A DNA stretch of 8,301 bases from JBDTLH01 sp039934875 (GCA_039934875.1 JBDTLH010000391.1:1-8301), one strand, 5' to 3'. Positions 1-6,490 are shown, numbered from the stretch's first letter. Numbers and translations are program-made. The notes: a model not told the origin generated them from the letters alone.

Positions 1-30
1 CCCGTGACCCGCCTCAGCCCGTGACCCGCT
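1..30. repeat. Short direct repeat (two CCCGTGACCCGC copies) 3' of the VOC gene
   Basis: The 12-mer CCCGTGACCCGC occurs exactly at 1-12 and 18-29, a 17-base period, just beyond the stop codon of the minus-strand VOC gene. A related 13-mer with one mismatch lies immediately beyond the rpoD stop at 4511-4523, and the reverse complement GTCACGGG is at 4480-4487. This suggests a small dispersed intergenic repeat found at gene 3' ends. The left edge cuts the array, so its full length is unknown. No function can be assigned. Confidence 0.55.
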
Positions 31-34
31 TCGC

Positions 35-475
35 CTATTTCTGCCCCGCCTTCATCCTGCGCTCCATCTCTTCCGACGTGACATCTTCGACGTGCGTGGC
101 GATCCACCAGTCATTGCCGTTCCCGTCCTTCACGCCCGCGCTGCGATCTCCATAAGCGTGGTCGGTCGGCTCTTGCGTGGAGGTTGCGCCTGCCGCCAGA
201 GCACTCTTGTACCAGGCGTCGCAGTCCTCGGTATAGAGGTAAAACGACGCCGGCTTGGCCTTCCATTCACCCCGCTCTTGCGCCACCATTACATGCGAGT
301 TGCCTACCAGCACCTCGGCGTGGCGCACCTCTCCATTTTCATCGTCCATGCGGTATCTCTGGGTACCGCCGAATGCCTGTTTGAGGAACTCGATCTGCTG
401 CGCTCCATCCTGGACGACCAGATAGGGAGTCATGGTGTGATATCCCTCTGGAATTGCTCTTACCTTGTTGGTCAT
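35..475 (-). CDS. VOC family (glyoxalase/bleomycin-resistance fold, PhnB-like) protein
   Basis: This 146-residue protein has the size and pattern of a single-subunit vicinal-oxygen-chelate protein of the PhnB/'glyoxalase-like' type. Visible landmarks are the first repeat GYHTMTPYLVV (residues 11-21), FLKQAFGG (30-37), VRHAEVLVG (50-58) and the C-terminal YGDRSAGVKDGNGNDWW followed by IATHVEDV (108-132). His52 and His128 are plausible metal- or substrate-site positions, but this is inference. Family members are usually cytoplasmic dimers acting in small-molecule metabolism or resistance; the substrate cannot be read from sequence. The ATG is preceded by an AGGAGG seven bases upstream (483-488 on the plus strand), so the start is well supported. 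It lies 69 bp downstream of the AraC-type regulator on the same strand and is probably co-transcribed with it. Confidence 0.92.
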   Translation of the reverse strand: MTNKVRAIPEGYHTMTPYLVVQDGAQQIEFLKQAFGGTQRYRMDDENGEVRHAEVLVGNSHVMVAQERGEWKAKPASFYLYTEDCDAWYKSALAAGATSTQEPTDHAYGDRSAGVKDGNGNDWWIATHVEDVTSEEMERRMKAGQK

Positions 476-504
476 TTCATATCCTCCTGTCGGATAGGAA
501 CCAT
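472..504 (-). CDS. Possible 10-codon leader ORF overlapping the VOC start
   Basis: Reading leftward, an ATG at 502-504 opens a frame encoding MVPIRQEDMK and ends at a TGA (472-474) that overlaps the VOC ATG as ATGA. It has its own good ribosome binding site: AGGAGG at 510-515, five bases before the ATG. An ATGA overlap commonly gives translational coupling, so this could feed ribosomes to the VOC gene. The peptide is too short for homology or codon-use support, the VOC gene already has its own AGGAGG, and chance remains quite possible. Confidence 0.3.
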   Translation of the reverse strand: MVPIRQEDMK

Positions 505-544
505 TCTCTCCTCCTCAGCGCGCCGACGATTGTAAAAATCTGAA

Positions 545-1402
545 CTAATCGCCAGCCACGCGTACATGGTTCACGTGCTCGGTTTTTAGCCCCATGTACT
601 CGGTCGGAGTCATGCCCGAGAACGCCTTGAAATCGTGGATAAAGTGGGCTTGATCGTAGTATCCGCAGCCCAGCGCCAAATCCACCCAGTTCACCTCGTT
701 CTTCTGATGGACGCTCCAAACCACTTGCTGAAATCGCTGTACGCGCGAGAATTTTTTTGGACTAAGGCCGACCTCGCTTTCGAAGAGGGCGTTGAAGTGT
801 CGCTGACTATATCCGACCCGCCGCACTACGTCGGTGAGATACATCGCCGGCGACGCGAGCTCAGGCGATGCGGAAGACAATACGCGCACCGCGAATTCCA
901 CCGCCGGATGGCGCTCCATCTTCTTCGCCTGCTCCAACAGCACTGACTCAAGGACCTTGAATTTCGCTTCGACGGTGGAGGCGGCCAGGACACGATCACG
1001 CACCAGCGCGCCGCCGGCGCCCCACAACTCTTCCAGTGTTACGTGCAGACCCTGCAACTCGTCGGCCGGCAGGGGGCAGAAAGCGAACGCGCAACCCGGT
1101 TTGAAATGCACACCGATCGTGTTTGCGGTCTCGGCAGTATCAATCACCAGGTGCTCGGTCTGCGTACCCATCAGAATGGCGCCGCGTTGAGTGCGCACTC
1201 GGGTCAGATCATTGCGATCATAAAGGCGGGTCTCGTCCTGCGAGAGGTTGATCACGATCTCCATCTCGCCGCTGGGAAGGATCCGCTCGAGCTTATGATC
1301 TGACGCGTATCCCTCGTAACACCAGATCAAGTCCACCAGATGCGCCAGCGGCGGTCCCGGTTTATGGCTTCTAAAGATCACGACGAGATTATTCTGACAC
1401 AC
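545..1402 (-). CDS. AraC family transcriptional regulator with N-terminal sensory domain
   Basis: The 285-residue protein has an N-terminal region of about 170 residues, typical of AraC regulators that open with a GPPL...VDLIW motif (residues 16-27) and carry ILPSGEMEIVINL (41-53). The C-terminal AraC DNA-binding domain spans about 185-272. The first helix-turn-helix is near 188-207 (LTDVVRRVGYSQRHFNALF) and the second near 238-260, followed by the family signature around DQAHFIHDFKAFSGMTPTEY (250-269). It should bind DNA as an activator or repressor; the ligand is unknown. The nearest likely target is the VOC gene 69 bp downstream, or its own divergent promoter region. The start is uncertain. 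The longest frame begins with a GTG at 1400-1402, while a second GTG at 1379-1381 would give MIFRSHKPGPPL, which looks more like other members of this type. Neither has a clear Shine-Dalgarno sequence. Confidence 0.94.
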   Translation of the reverse strand: MCQNNLVVIFRSHKPGPPLAHLVDLIWCYEGYASDHKLERILPSGEMEIVINLSQDETRLYDRNDLTRVRTQRGAILMGTQTEHLVIDTAETANTIGVHFKPGCAFAFCPLPADELQGLHVTLEELWGAGGALVRDRVLAASTVEAKFKVLESVLLEQAKKMERHPAVEFAVRVLSSASPELASPAMYLTDVVRRVGYSQRHFNALFESEVGLSPKKFSRVQRFQQVVWSVHQKNEVNWVDLALGCGYYDQAHFIHDFKAFSGMTPTEYMGLKTEHVNHVRVAGD

Positions 1403-1450
1403 ATGCGGTCGTGGGCGAGAGACTGCTATGTTCCTGACCGGGCCAGTGCT

Positions 1451-1468
1451 ACCTTCTCAAGAGAAGGT
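1451..1468. promoter_or_regulatory. Perfect 18-bp palindrome covering the phosphatase ribosome binding site
   Basis: ACCTTCTCAAGAGAAGGT is a perfect inverted repeat (8-base arms, 2-base centre) in the 72-bp divergent spacer between the AraC-type gene and the histidine phosphatase gene. Its right arm, GAGAAGGT (1461-1468), is the purine-rich Shine-Dalgarno region six bases before the ATG at 1475. It may be an operator for a dimeric regulator. In RNA it could fold as a seven-pair stem with a four-base loop and hide the ribosome binding site. The palindrome is directly visible; its function is inference. Confidence 0.5.
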
Positions 1469-1474
1469 AAAACG

Positions 1475-2164
1475 ATGGAGCAGGGATGGCCGGCGACGCT
1501 GGTGCTGGTGCGCCACGGCGAATCGGAGCGCAACGTGAAGCGCGAGCTGGCGAGGGGCCAGCCGGAGATTCATCACTATCACGAGGGCCTCCGCGATATT
1601 GATGTCAAGCTCACCCCGCGCGGCCTCAAGCAAGCGCGCGGCACCGGCAGATTTCTCGCTTCAAAGTTTACCTTTGATGCGATCTTCGTCTCCCCCTACA
1701 CGCGTACGGTGCAGACGGCGGAGGCGCTGGTCGAGTATCTTGCCCCCGCGCCGTTACTGTTGCGGGATGAACGCATCCGGGAGATCGAGTTCGGCATTCT
1801 GGATGGCTTGACCAACGTCGGCATCCGCAACAAGTTCCCCGACGAGCTGGAGCGGCGAAAGAGAGAGGGGCATTACTGGTACCGTCCCCCCGGCGGCGAG
1901 AGCAGGCCTGACGTAGCGCTGCGGGTAAACAGCTTTCTCAACACTCTGACCAGGGACTACCCGGGGCAAAGGATTCTTGTCGTGTGCCATTCCGTTGTAG
2001 TGCTGGTCTTCCGGCGGCTGCTGGAACGATGGGGCGAAGCGGAGTATCTGAAGGTGAATCGCGAAGACGATGTCAAAAACTGCTCCATGACCGCCTACCG
2101 CTTCGATCCCGTCACGGGGAAACTTGCGCTCGATGAATACAACACGGTTTGTTATCGGGAGTAA
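1475..2164 (+). CDS. Histidine phosphatase superfamily (phosphoglycerate mutase-like) protein
   Basis: The 229-residue protein carries the defining LVRHGE motif near its N-terminus, with catalytic His14 and Arg13, then SPYTRTVQTA with the second phosphate-pocket Arg77. An acidic stretch, REIEFG, lies at 102-107, PPGGES at 138-143, and the second catalytic histidine is His172 in VVCHSVVV. These are the expected active-site elements of branch-1 histidine phosphatases, which form a phosphohistidine intermediate; the physiological substrate is not predictable. The usual glycine after the second histidine is serine here. The start at 1475 is chosen because GAGAAGG sits six to seven bases upstream and the LVRHGE motif then falls at residue 11. 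The frame is open further upstream to 1340, but that would overlap the divergent AraC gene. The gene converges on the kinase with only 3 bp between stop codons, leaving no room for a separate terminator. Confidence 0.93.
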   Translation: MEQGWPATLVLVRHGESERNVKRELARGQPEIHHYHEGLRDIDVKLTPRGLKQARGTGRFLASKFTFDAIFVSPYTRTVQTAEALVEYLAPAPLLLRDERIREIEFGILDGLTNVGIRNKFPDELERRKREGHYWYRPPGGESRPDVALRVNSFLNTLTRDYPGQRILVVCHSVVVLVFRRLLERWGEAEYLKVNREDDVKNCSMTAYRFDPVTGKLALDEYNTVCYRE

Positions 2165-2167
2165 GTC

Positions 2168-4375
2168 CTATTGTACATCTGGCGACCCCGCTGTGGCGGC
2201 GCTTGCCATGGCCTGGGTGAGCGGGAGAAAAACTTTGAAAATCGTATAGCTGCCCGCCCCGGTTCGCGTTCTCACTTGTATATTACCGCCCAGCCGGTCA
2301 ACCACGGAACGCACAATCCATAGCCCCATCCCGCTGCCGCTGCCCGGCTTGGTGGAATAGAACGCGTCATAGATACGGCCCACTGTGGCACCAGGAATAC
2401 CCGGCCCATTATCGGCCATCATCACCGCAACGCCGACTACTCCATCGAGCCTGTTCCGCCGCACTCGTAACATTACATTGCCCCCCGCTGGGGCGGCCTC
2501 AATGGCATTCGCCAGCAGGTTCGAGATGGCATGGCTCACCTCGTTGGGATAGCCGAGGATGATAGCGCGTTCGTCACACGTGAGCGAAAAATGAAGCTCC
2601 TTCGATTGCATCGCCTGCTTATATAAGTTGACTATGTCGCGGCACAGCGGAGGGAACTGGACCTCCCGTTCCTGGCTTGGCTCGCGATAGAGCCCAAGCG
2701 TGCGCTGCACGATGTGGACGATGCGCTTAAGCTCCTGGTCGGCAAGCCGCACGAAGGCGGTGGCGCCGGCATGGTCCTCCAATTGGTGCCCAAGCAGGTA
2801 AAGAACGTTGGTGATCGCTTCCAGGGGATTATTGATCTCGTGGGCCATCGCGGACGCCATCTGCCCCGTGGCGGCCAGCTTCTCGCTGCGCAACAGCGCC
2901 TCCTGCGTCCGCCGCGCATCCGTCATGTCTTTGAACGCGACCACCACCCTGTGGCCGCCATCACTGTTCATTCCTCCCACCGGAGAGACACTGTACTGCA
3001 CGGGGAAGCAGGTGCGGTCGCGCCGCCAGAATGCGTCCTTCACATTGCTCACCGCTTTGCCCTCCACAGCCGCAATATGGATCGGGCAATCACTCCACTC
3101 CAGGCGGCCTCCATCCTCCCGGGAATGATGGGTAAGGTCGTGCATCAACTGGCCCCGCAACTCCTCCGGCGCGTAGCCCAGCATCGCCGCGCCCGCGCCG
3201 TTCACGAACTGTACTCTGCCTTGAACATCAAGGGCATACACTCCGTCGGGTGTGGCATCGAGGATCGCTTGCAGCTCTTTGAGCGCGGCATCGCGCACCA
3301 CCTCCAGCCGCCGGCGCTCGCCCACGTCGCGAAACACCAGCACCGCTCCGGTAATCCTGCCTTGCCCATTGCGTATGGGAGCGCCACTATCATCGACATG
3401 AATTTCCCGGCCATCCTTCGCCAAAAGTACGGTATGGTTCGCCCCCAGCGAGATCTCTCCCGAACGCAGTACCCTTTCCACGGGGGGGTCAATCCCCATG
3501 CGCGTCTCCTGGTTCACGATGCGGAAGATCTCTTGCGCCGGACGCCCCGCCGCGTCCTCTGCCTTCCACCCGCACAACTCCTCCGCGATGGCATTCATAA
3601 ACATGACGTACCCGCGCTCATCAGTGGTCAGCACTCCATCACCGATGCTCTTCAGCGTGGTGTTAAAGCGCTCGTTCAGCAATTGCAGGTCCTGGGACTT
3701 CTGGTGCGCCATCAGCAACGCTTCACTGTAATTGCGCGACAACATCTGCAATTGCTTCTGTGAAGAATAAGCCAGCGCGATCCCGATCAGCATCGCCAGC
3801 CCCAGCGCGGAGAGCAACGCAAAATGCCGGTTTGCTGCCGCCCTGCCTACCCGGTCCAACCGTAACGATTGCTCGACTGCGATGAATCCGCTGAACCTCT
3901 CGCGGATCTGGTCCATCAGCATCTTGCCCGCGATCAACTCTGATTCGTTGGGTGCGGCGCCTGTCTTTTCCCGTTGCTGCTGGGCGGAATCGCGTACCGA
4001 CAGCCACCGCCCGATCAATCCCTCAATCTCATGCAGTCGCTGGCTCTGGTCCGGTCGATCGCTCACCAGCCCCTCTATAGTGGCGAAAACCTTGGGCGCA
4101 TTCTCGCGCGCCACGTACTCCGGTCGCAAGAACAACGGATCTCCGGACAAGCTAAACCCGCGGGTGGCAGTCTCCCGGTCCACCAGCAACTGCAATTCCT
4201 GCTGGGCGGCGGCAATCACCTGATCGGAGTGGTCCACCCAGCGGTCGGTATCTTCCATCCGCTTCAACTGCCAGAGCAACACCGCGCACAACCCGACCAG
4301 CGCCGCCATGGGAAGCAGCATCGCGCGGCGCAGTAACGGCTTAAATACCTTCTGGTCGATATCGATCGGCGTCAT
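2168..4375 (-). CDS. Membrane sensor histidine kinase, CHASE3-PAS-PAS-HisKA-HATPase_c
   Basis: This 735-residue inner-membrane kinase has a hydrophobic segment at about 18-37. It is followed by a CHASE3-type extracytoplasmic sensor with the signature ETATRGFSLSGDPLFLRPEY (68-87), then a second membrane segment at about 185-203. Two PAS domains follow at about 236-355 and 365-488. The dimerisation/phosphoacceptor H-box is AHEINNPLEAITN with His512. ATP-binding elements are the N-box NLLANAIEA (619-627), DNGPGI (655-660), FYSTK (672-676) and GSGSGMGL (678-685). All catalytic residues expected for an active kinase are present. It would autophosphorylate in response to a periplasmic or PAS-sensed signal and pass phosphate to a response regulator, but none is encoded nearby and it has no receiver domain, so the partner is unknown. 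The ATG follows a GAGG about five bases upstream. It lies 146 bp downstream of rpoD on the same strand. Confidence 0.95.
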   Translation of the reverse strand: MTPIDIDQKVFKPLLRRAMLLPMAALVGLCAVLLWQLKRMEDTDRWVDHSDQVIAAAQQELQLLVDRETATRGFSLSGDPLFLRPEYVARENAPKVFATIEGLVSDRPDQSQRLHEIEGLIGRWLSVRDSAQQQREKTGAAPNESELIAGKMLMDQIRERFSGFIAVEQSLRLDRVGRAAANRHFALLSALGLAMLIGIALAYSSQKQLQMLSRNYSEALLMAHQKSQDLQLLNERFNTTLKSIGDGVLTTDERGYVMFMNAIAEELCGWKAEDAAGRPAQEIFRIVNQETRMGIDPPVERVLRSGEISLGANHTVLLAKDGREIHVDDSGAPIRNGQGRITGAVLVFRDVGERRRLEVVRDAALKELQAILDATPDGVYALDVQGRVQFVNGAGAAMLGYAPEELRGQLMHDLTHHSREDGGRLEWSDCPIHIAAVEGKAVSNVKDAFWRRDRTCFPVQYSVSPVGGMNSDGGHRVVVAFKDMTDARRTQEALLRSEKLAATGQMASAMAHEINNPLEAITNVLYLLGHQLEDHAGATAFVRLADQELKRIVHIVQRTLGLYREPSQEREVQFPPLCRDIVNLYKQAMQSKELHFSLTCDERAIILGYPNEVSHAISNLLANAIEAAPAGGNVMLRVRRNRLDGVVGVAVMMADNGPGIPGATVGRIYDAFYSTKPGSGSGMGLWIVRSVVDRLGGNIQVRTRTGAGSYTIFKVFLPLTQAMASAATAGSPDVQ

Positions 4376-4479
4376 CGCGGCCTCGCTTGAGGTCTCTTTG
4401 GCTTCATCTTACAATCCGTGCTTGGACGCAAAGTGAGCTAAGCGTGATCCAGCGCGGTCCGCCCCTGAAATGTTCGCAG

Positions 4480-4518
4480 GTCACGGGTTCAAGCCTGCAT
4501 CCGCCCGTGGCCCGTGAC
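4480..4518 (-). repeat. Inverted GTCACGGG repeat just downstream of rpoD
   Basis: GTCACGGG (4480-4487) and CCCGTGAC (4511-4518) are perfect 8-base inverted arms separated by 23 bases, within the 146-bp gap between rpoD and the kinase gene. In the rpoD transcript this could form a hairpin starting about four bases after the stop codon. A second, competing 5-bp stem, GCAGG (4476-4480) with CCTGC (4494-4498), overlaps it. No run of U follows, so it is not a classical intrinsic terminator; it could slow polymerase or protect the mRNA 3' end. The same motif family occurs at 1-30. The rest of the gap (4376-4475) shows no convincing promoter or gene. Confidence 0.45.
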
Positions 4519-4521
4519 TCG

Positions 4522-6237
4522 CTAATCGCGCACTCCATCCAGGAATGCCTTCAGCTTGCGCGAGCGGGAAGGGTGCCGCAGCTTGCGCAGCGCCTTCGCC
4601 TCAATCTGCCGGATCCGTTCGCGGGTAACCTGGAACGACTGTCCCACCTCTTCCAGAGTGTGTTCGGAGCCGTCTTCCAGGCCAAACCGCATCTTGATAA
4701 CCCGCTCCTCGCGCTGCGTGAGGCTGCGCAGCACGGTTGCCGTTTGCTCCTTCAGGTTGACGTTGATCACCGCGTCCGCCGGAGAGACAATGGCGCGGTC
4801 CTCGATAAAGTCGCCCAGGTGGGAGTCTTCTTCCTCTCCTATCGGGGTTTCGAGCGAGATCGGCTCCTGCGCAATTTTCAACACCTTGCGCACCTTCGCT
4901 ACCGGAATATCCATTCGCTTCGCGATCTCTTCGGAAGTGGGCTCCCGACCGAGCTCCTGTACCAACTGCCGCGAAGTCCGGATCAGCTTGTTGATCGTCT
5001 CAATCATGTGCACCGGAATGCGGATGGTGCGCGCCTGGTCGGCAATCGCGCGGGTGATCGCCTGCCGGATCCACCACGTGGCGTAGGTCGAAAATTTGTA
5101 GCCGCGACGGTATTCGAACTTGTCCACCGCCTTCATCAGGCCAATGTTGCCCTCCTGAATCAGGTCCAGGAACTGCAAACCGCGGTTGGTGTACTTCTTC
5201 GCTATCGAAACCACCAGGCGAAGGTTGGCTTCAATCAGCTCCTTCTTCGCCTGCTCGGCGGACATATCGCTCTCGATGATCTTCCGCTGCGTCCTGCGCA
5301 GGTCCTGATAAGCGGCGCCGGACTCCATTTCAAGCTTTTCCAGGTCCTCTTTGCAGTTCTTCTGCTGCCGCCGGTACTGCTTTTTCAAATCTTCGGAGCG
5401 GGTGACGTTGTGCTTCTCTTCGAGCGTATGCATCTGCCGGTCGAGCGAACGCATGTGGTCCACTGTTTTGTTTACCCGGTCGATCAGCCGCTTGCGCTCC
5501 GCATTCGTCCACTTCAGCTCGCGAATAACGCGGGAAATGGCGATGCGATCGCGTCCGATGCCCCAGCGCGTCTTACGCCACTCTCGAAACTTTTTCGGTA
5601 TCTTCTTGTCGGCCGCGGAAATGCCGGCCAGCTTCTCTTCAAAGGTCTGCACCCGTTTAAGGTGCTTATGCAGATCATCGGTCTTGGCCAGAGTCTGCTT
5701 CACCCGGTTGACCAGCACCTCATCGGTGATCTCTTCTTCATCGAAGATCACAATGTCTTTAACATTGCGCACTCCCCGCTTGAGATCGTCGCCTATCGCC
5801 ATTACCTCGCGGATCACGATGGCAGAGCGCGAGATTGCTTTCATCACGCCATTCTGGCCGCGTTCGATGCGCTTCGCGATCTCCACCTCGCCTTCACGCG
5901 TAAGCAGCGGCACGGTGCCCATCTCGCGCAGGTACATGCGCACCGGATCGTTGGTCTTCTCGAGCGCGCCCGGAGTGAGATCAAGTTCTACATCCTCGCC
6001 CTCCTCCAGGTCGTCCCGCTCATAGGCGGTGTCAAGTTTGCTGCTCCCCGGGGCCCCGTCCAGCACATCGATTCCCTGGGTGCCAATGGTAGTCAAAAGA
6101 TCGTCAAGATCATCCGCGGAATTCATGTCGCCGGGCACAAGATCGTTCACCTCGTCATAGGTGAGGTATCCTTTTTCTTTGCCGACATCAATTAATTTCT
6201 GAATATCATCGTGTTCGAATTTGTCGTCGATTGCCAT
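4522..6237 (-). CDS. rpoD: RNA polymerase primary sigma factor RpoD (sigma-70)
   Basis: The 571-residue protein is a full-length group 1 sigma factor. Region 1.1 occupies about 1-85 and is followed by an acidic linker. Region 1.2 is NDPVRMYLREMGTVPLL (96-112). A charged non-conserved region of roughly 195 residues follows (about 130-325). Region 2 runs from about 333 to 405, with ANLRLVVSIAKKYTNRGLQF and the promoter-melting, -10-reading stretch KFSTYATWWIRQAITRAI (381-398). Region 3 includes the finger EEEDSHLGDFIED (468-480). Region 4.2 has the -35-binding helix-turn-helix TLEEVGQSFQVTRERIRQIEAKALRKL (527-553). It directs core RNA polymerase to housekeeping promoters. The ATG at 6235-6237 follows an AGAGGTGA about ten bases upstream, a slightly long spacing. 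The common partner dnaG is not beside it; it is divergent from tig-clpP instead. Confidence 0.98.
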   Translation of the reverse strand: MAIDDKFEHDDIQKLIDVGKEKGYLTYDEVNDLVPGDMNSADDLDDLLTTIGTQGIDVLDGAPGSSKLDTAYERDDLEEGEDVELDLTPGALEKTNDPVRMYLREMGTVPLLTREGEVEIAKRIERGQNGVMKAISRSAIVIREVMAIGDDLKRGVRNVKDIVIFDEEEITDEVLVNRVKQTLAKTDDLHKHLKRVQTFEEKLAGISAADKKIPKKFREWRKTRWGIGRDRIAISRVIRELKWTNAERKRLIDRVNKTVDHMRSLDRQMHTLEEKHNVTRSEDLKKQYRRQQKNCKEDLEKLEMESGAAYQDLRRTQRKIIESDMSAEQAKKELIEANLRLVVSIAKKYTNRGLQFLDLIQEGNIGLMKAVDKFEYRRGYKFSTYATWWIRQAITRAIADQARTIRIPVHMIETINKLIRTSRQLVQELGREPTSEEIAKRMDIPVAKVRKVLKIAQEPISLETPIGEEEDSHLGDFIEDRAIVSPADAVINVNLKEQTATVLRSLTQREERVIKMRFGLEDGSEHTLEEVGQSFQVTRERIRQIEAKALRKLRHPSRSRKLKAFLDGVRD

Positions 6238-6258
6238 ATAATGAACGTCACCTCTTCC

Positions 6259-6295
6259 ACGACCGTCTGCCTGACCGTGACTGCGAGGCGGTCGT
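6259..6295 (-). promoter_or_regulatory. Candidate stem-loop in the rpoD mRNA leader next to its ribosome binding site
   Basis: ACGACCG (6259-6265) and CGGTCGT (6289-6295) are perfect 7-base inverted arms. In the rpoD mRNA the stem would end right before the GAAGAGGTGA ribosome-binding region (about 6248-6257). An inner CCT/AGG pairing could extend it across a bulge. It could influence translation initiation, but a 7-bp stem in GC-rich DNA can arise by chance. Confidence 0.3.
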
Positions 6296-6347
6296 CTCCC
6301 TATCTCTTGCGATGTGTTTTGTGGGCGGGCAGAGAGAAAATGAGCGC

Positions 6348-6364
6348 ACTACCCCTAAGGTAGT
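6348..6364. promoter_or_regulatory. Inverted repeat ACTACC-N5-GGTAGT, operator-like, upstream of rpoD
   Basis: ACTACCCCTAAGGTAGT has perfect 6-base arms around a 5-base centre. It lies 111 bp before the rpoD start and just downstream, in the rpoD direction, of the AT-rich candidate promoter at 6376-6402. It would thus overlap the first transcribed bases if that promoter is real. It could be a repressor site or a 5'-end hairpin; the sequence alone does not decide. Confidence 0.3.
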
Positions 6365-6375
6365 AAGATTAGCAG

Positions 6376-6402
6376 ATTTTAACGGTCTAGTCACCTTTAC
6401 AA
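6376..6402 (-). promoter_or_regulatory. Candidate rpoD promoter (weak)
   Basis: On the minus strand TAAAAT (6376-6381) matches the -10 consensus TATAAT at five of six positions. TTGTAA (6397-6402) matches the -35 consensus at four of six. The spacer is 15 bp, shorter than the usual 17, so the pairing is doubtful. The site falls in the most AT-rich part of the intergenic region, about 140 bp before the rpoD start. Confidence 0.3.
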
Positions 6403-6445
6403 CTCGCAACATGCCGTGAAATCTCTGCTCTCAGTTGCATCCGGA

Positions 6446-6467
6446 GGCAAAACTGCCTGCCTTTGCC
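6446..6467. repeat. Small inverted repeat GGCAAA-N10-TTTGCC
   Basis: Perfect 6-base arms (6446-6451 and 6462-6467) surround a 10-base spacer in the middle of the rpoD-tig intergenic region. There is no following T-run, so it is not an intrinsic terminator. It is recorded as a possible operator or leader hairpin; chance is likely. Confidence 0.2.
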
Positions 6468-6490
6468 CCATGATTTAGATGCTCAGAGAC

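Noticed and set aside
529..534. TACAAT on the minus strand upstream of the VOC gene as a -10 element
   Set aside because: It matches five of six consensus bases but has no acceptable -35 element at 16-18 bp and no extended -10 TG, so an independent VOC promoter is not supported.
1340..1474. Upstream in-frame extension of the histidine phosphatase
   Set aside because: It would overlap the 5' end of the divergent AraC gene and adds 45 residues before the usual N-terminus; the ATG at 1475 has a properly placed ribosome binding site.
2108..2118. CCCGTCACGGG near the phosphatase 3' end as a member of the GTCACGGG repeat or a terminator
   Set aside because: It lies within coding sequence (Asp-Pro-Val-Thr-Gly), has short arms, and has no T-run, so coincidence is the simpler explanation.
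2714..3763. A 349-codon open frame on the plus strand, opposite the histidine kinase
   Set aside because: It is antisense to a kinase with every conserved box; the Arg/Leu/His-rich translation is what the complement of that gene would give.
4400..4440. Possible kinase promoter on the minus strand (TAAGAT as -10)
   Set aside because: Only four of six bases match, and no -35 box is recognisable at a suitable spacing.
4387..6195. A 602-codon open frame on the plus strand, opposite rpoD
   Set aside because: It lies antisense to the unmistakable rpoD gene. Long antisense frames are common opposite GC-rich genes, its product shows no domain, and there is no good ribosome binding site.
6231..6419. 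A 62-codon plus-strand frame in the rpoD-tig intergenic region
   Set aside because: It starts inside rpoD on the opposite strand, has no ribosome binding site, and has no recognisable product.
6466..6473. CCCCATGA, resembling a heat-shock sigma-32 type -10 element ahead of tig-clpP
   Set aside because: No matching -35 element (CTTGAAA-like) is found at the right distance, so the match is probably chance.
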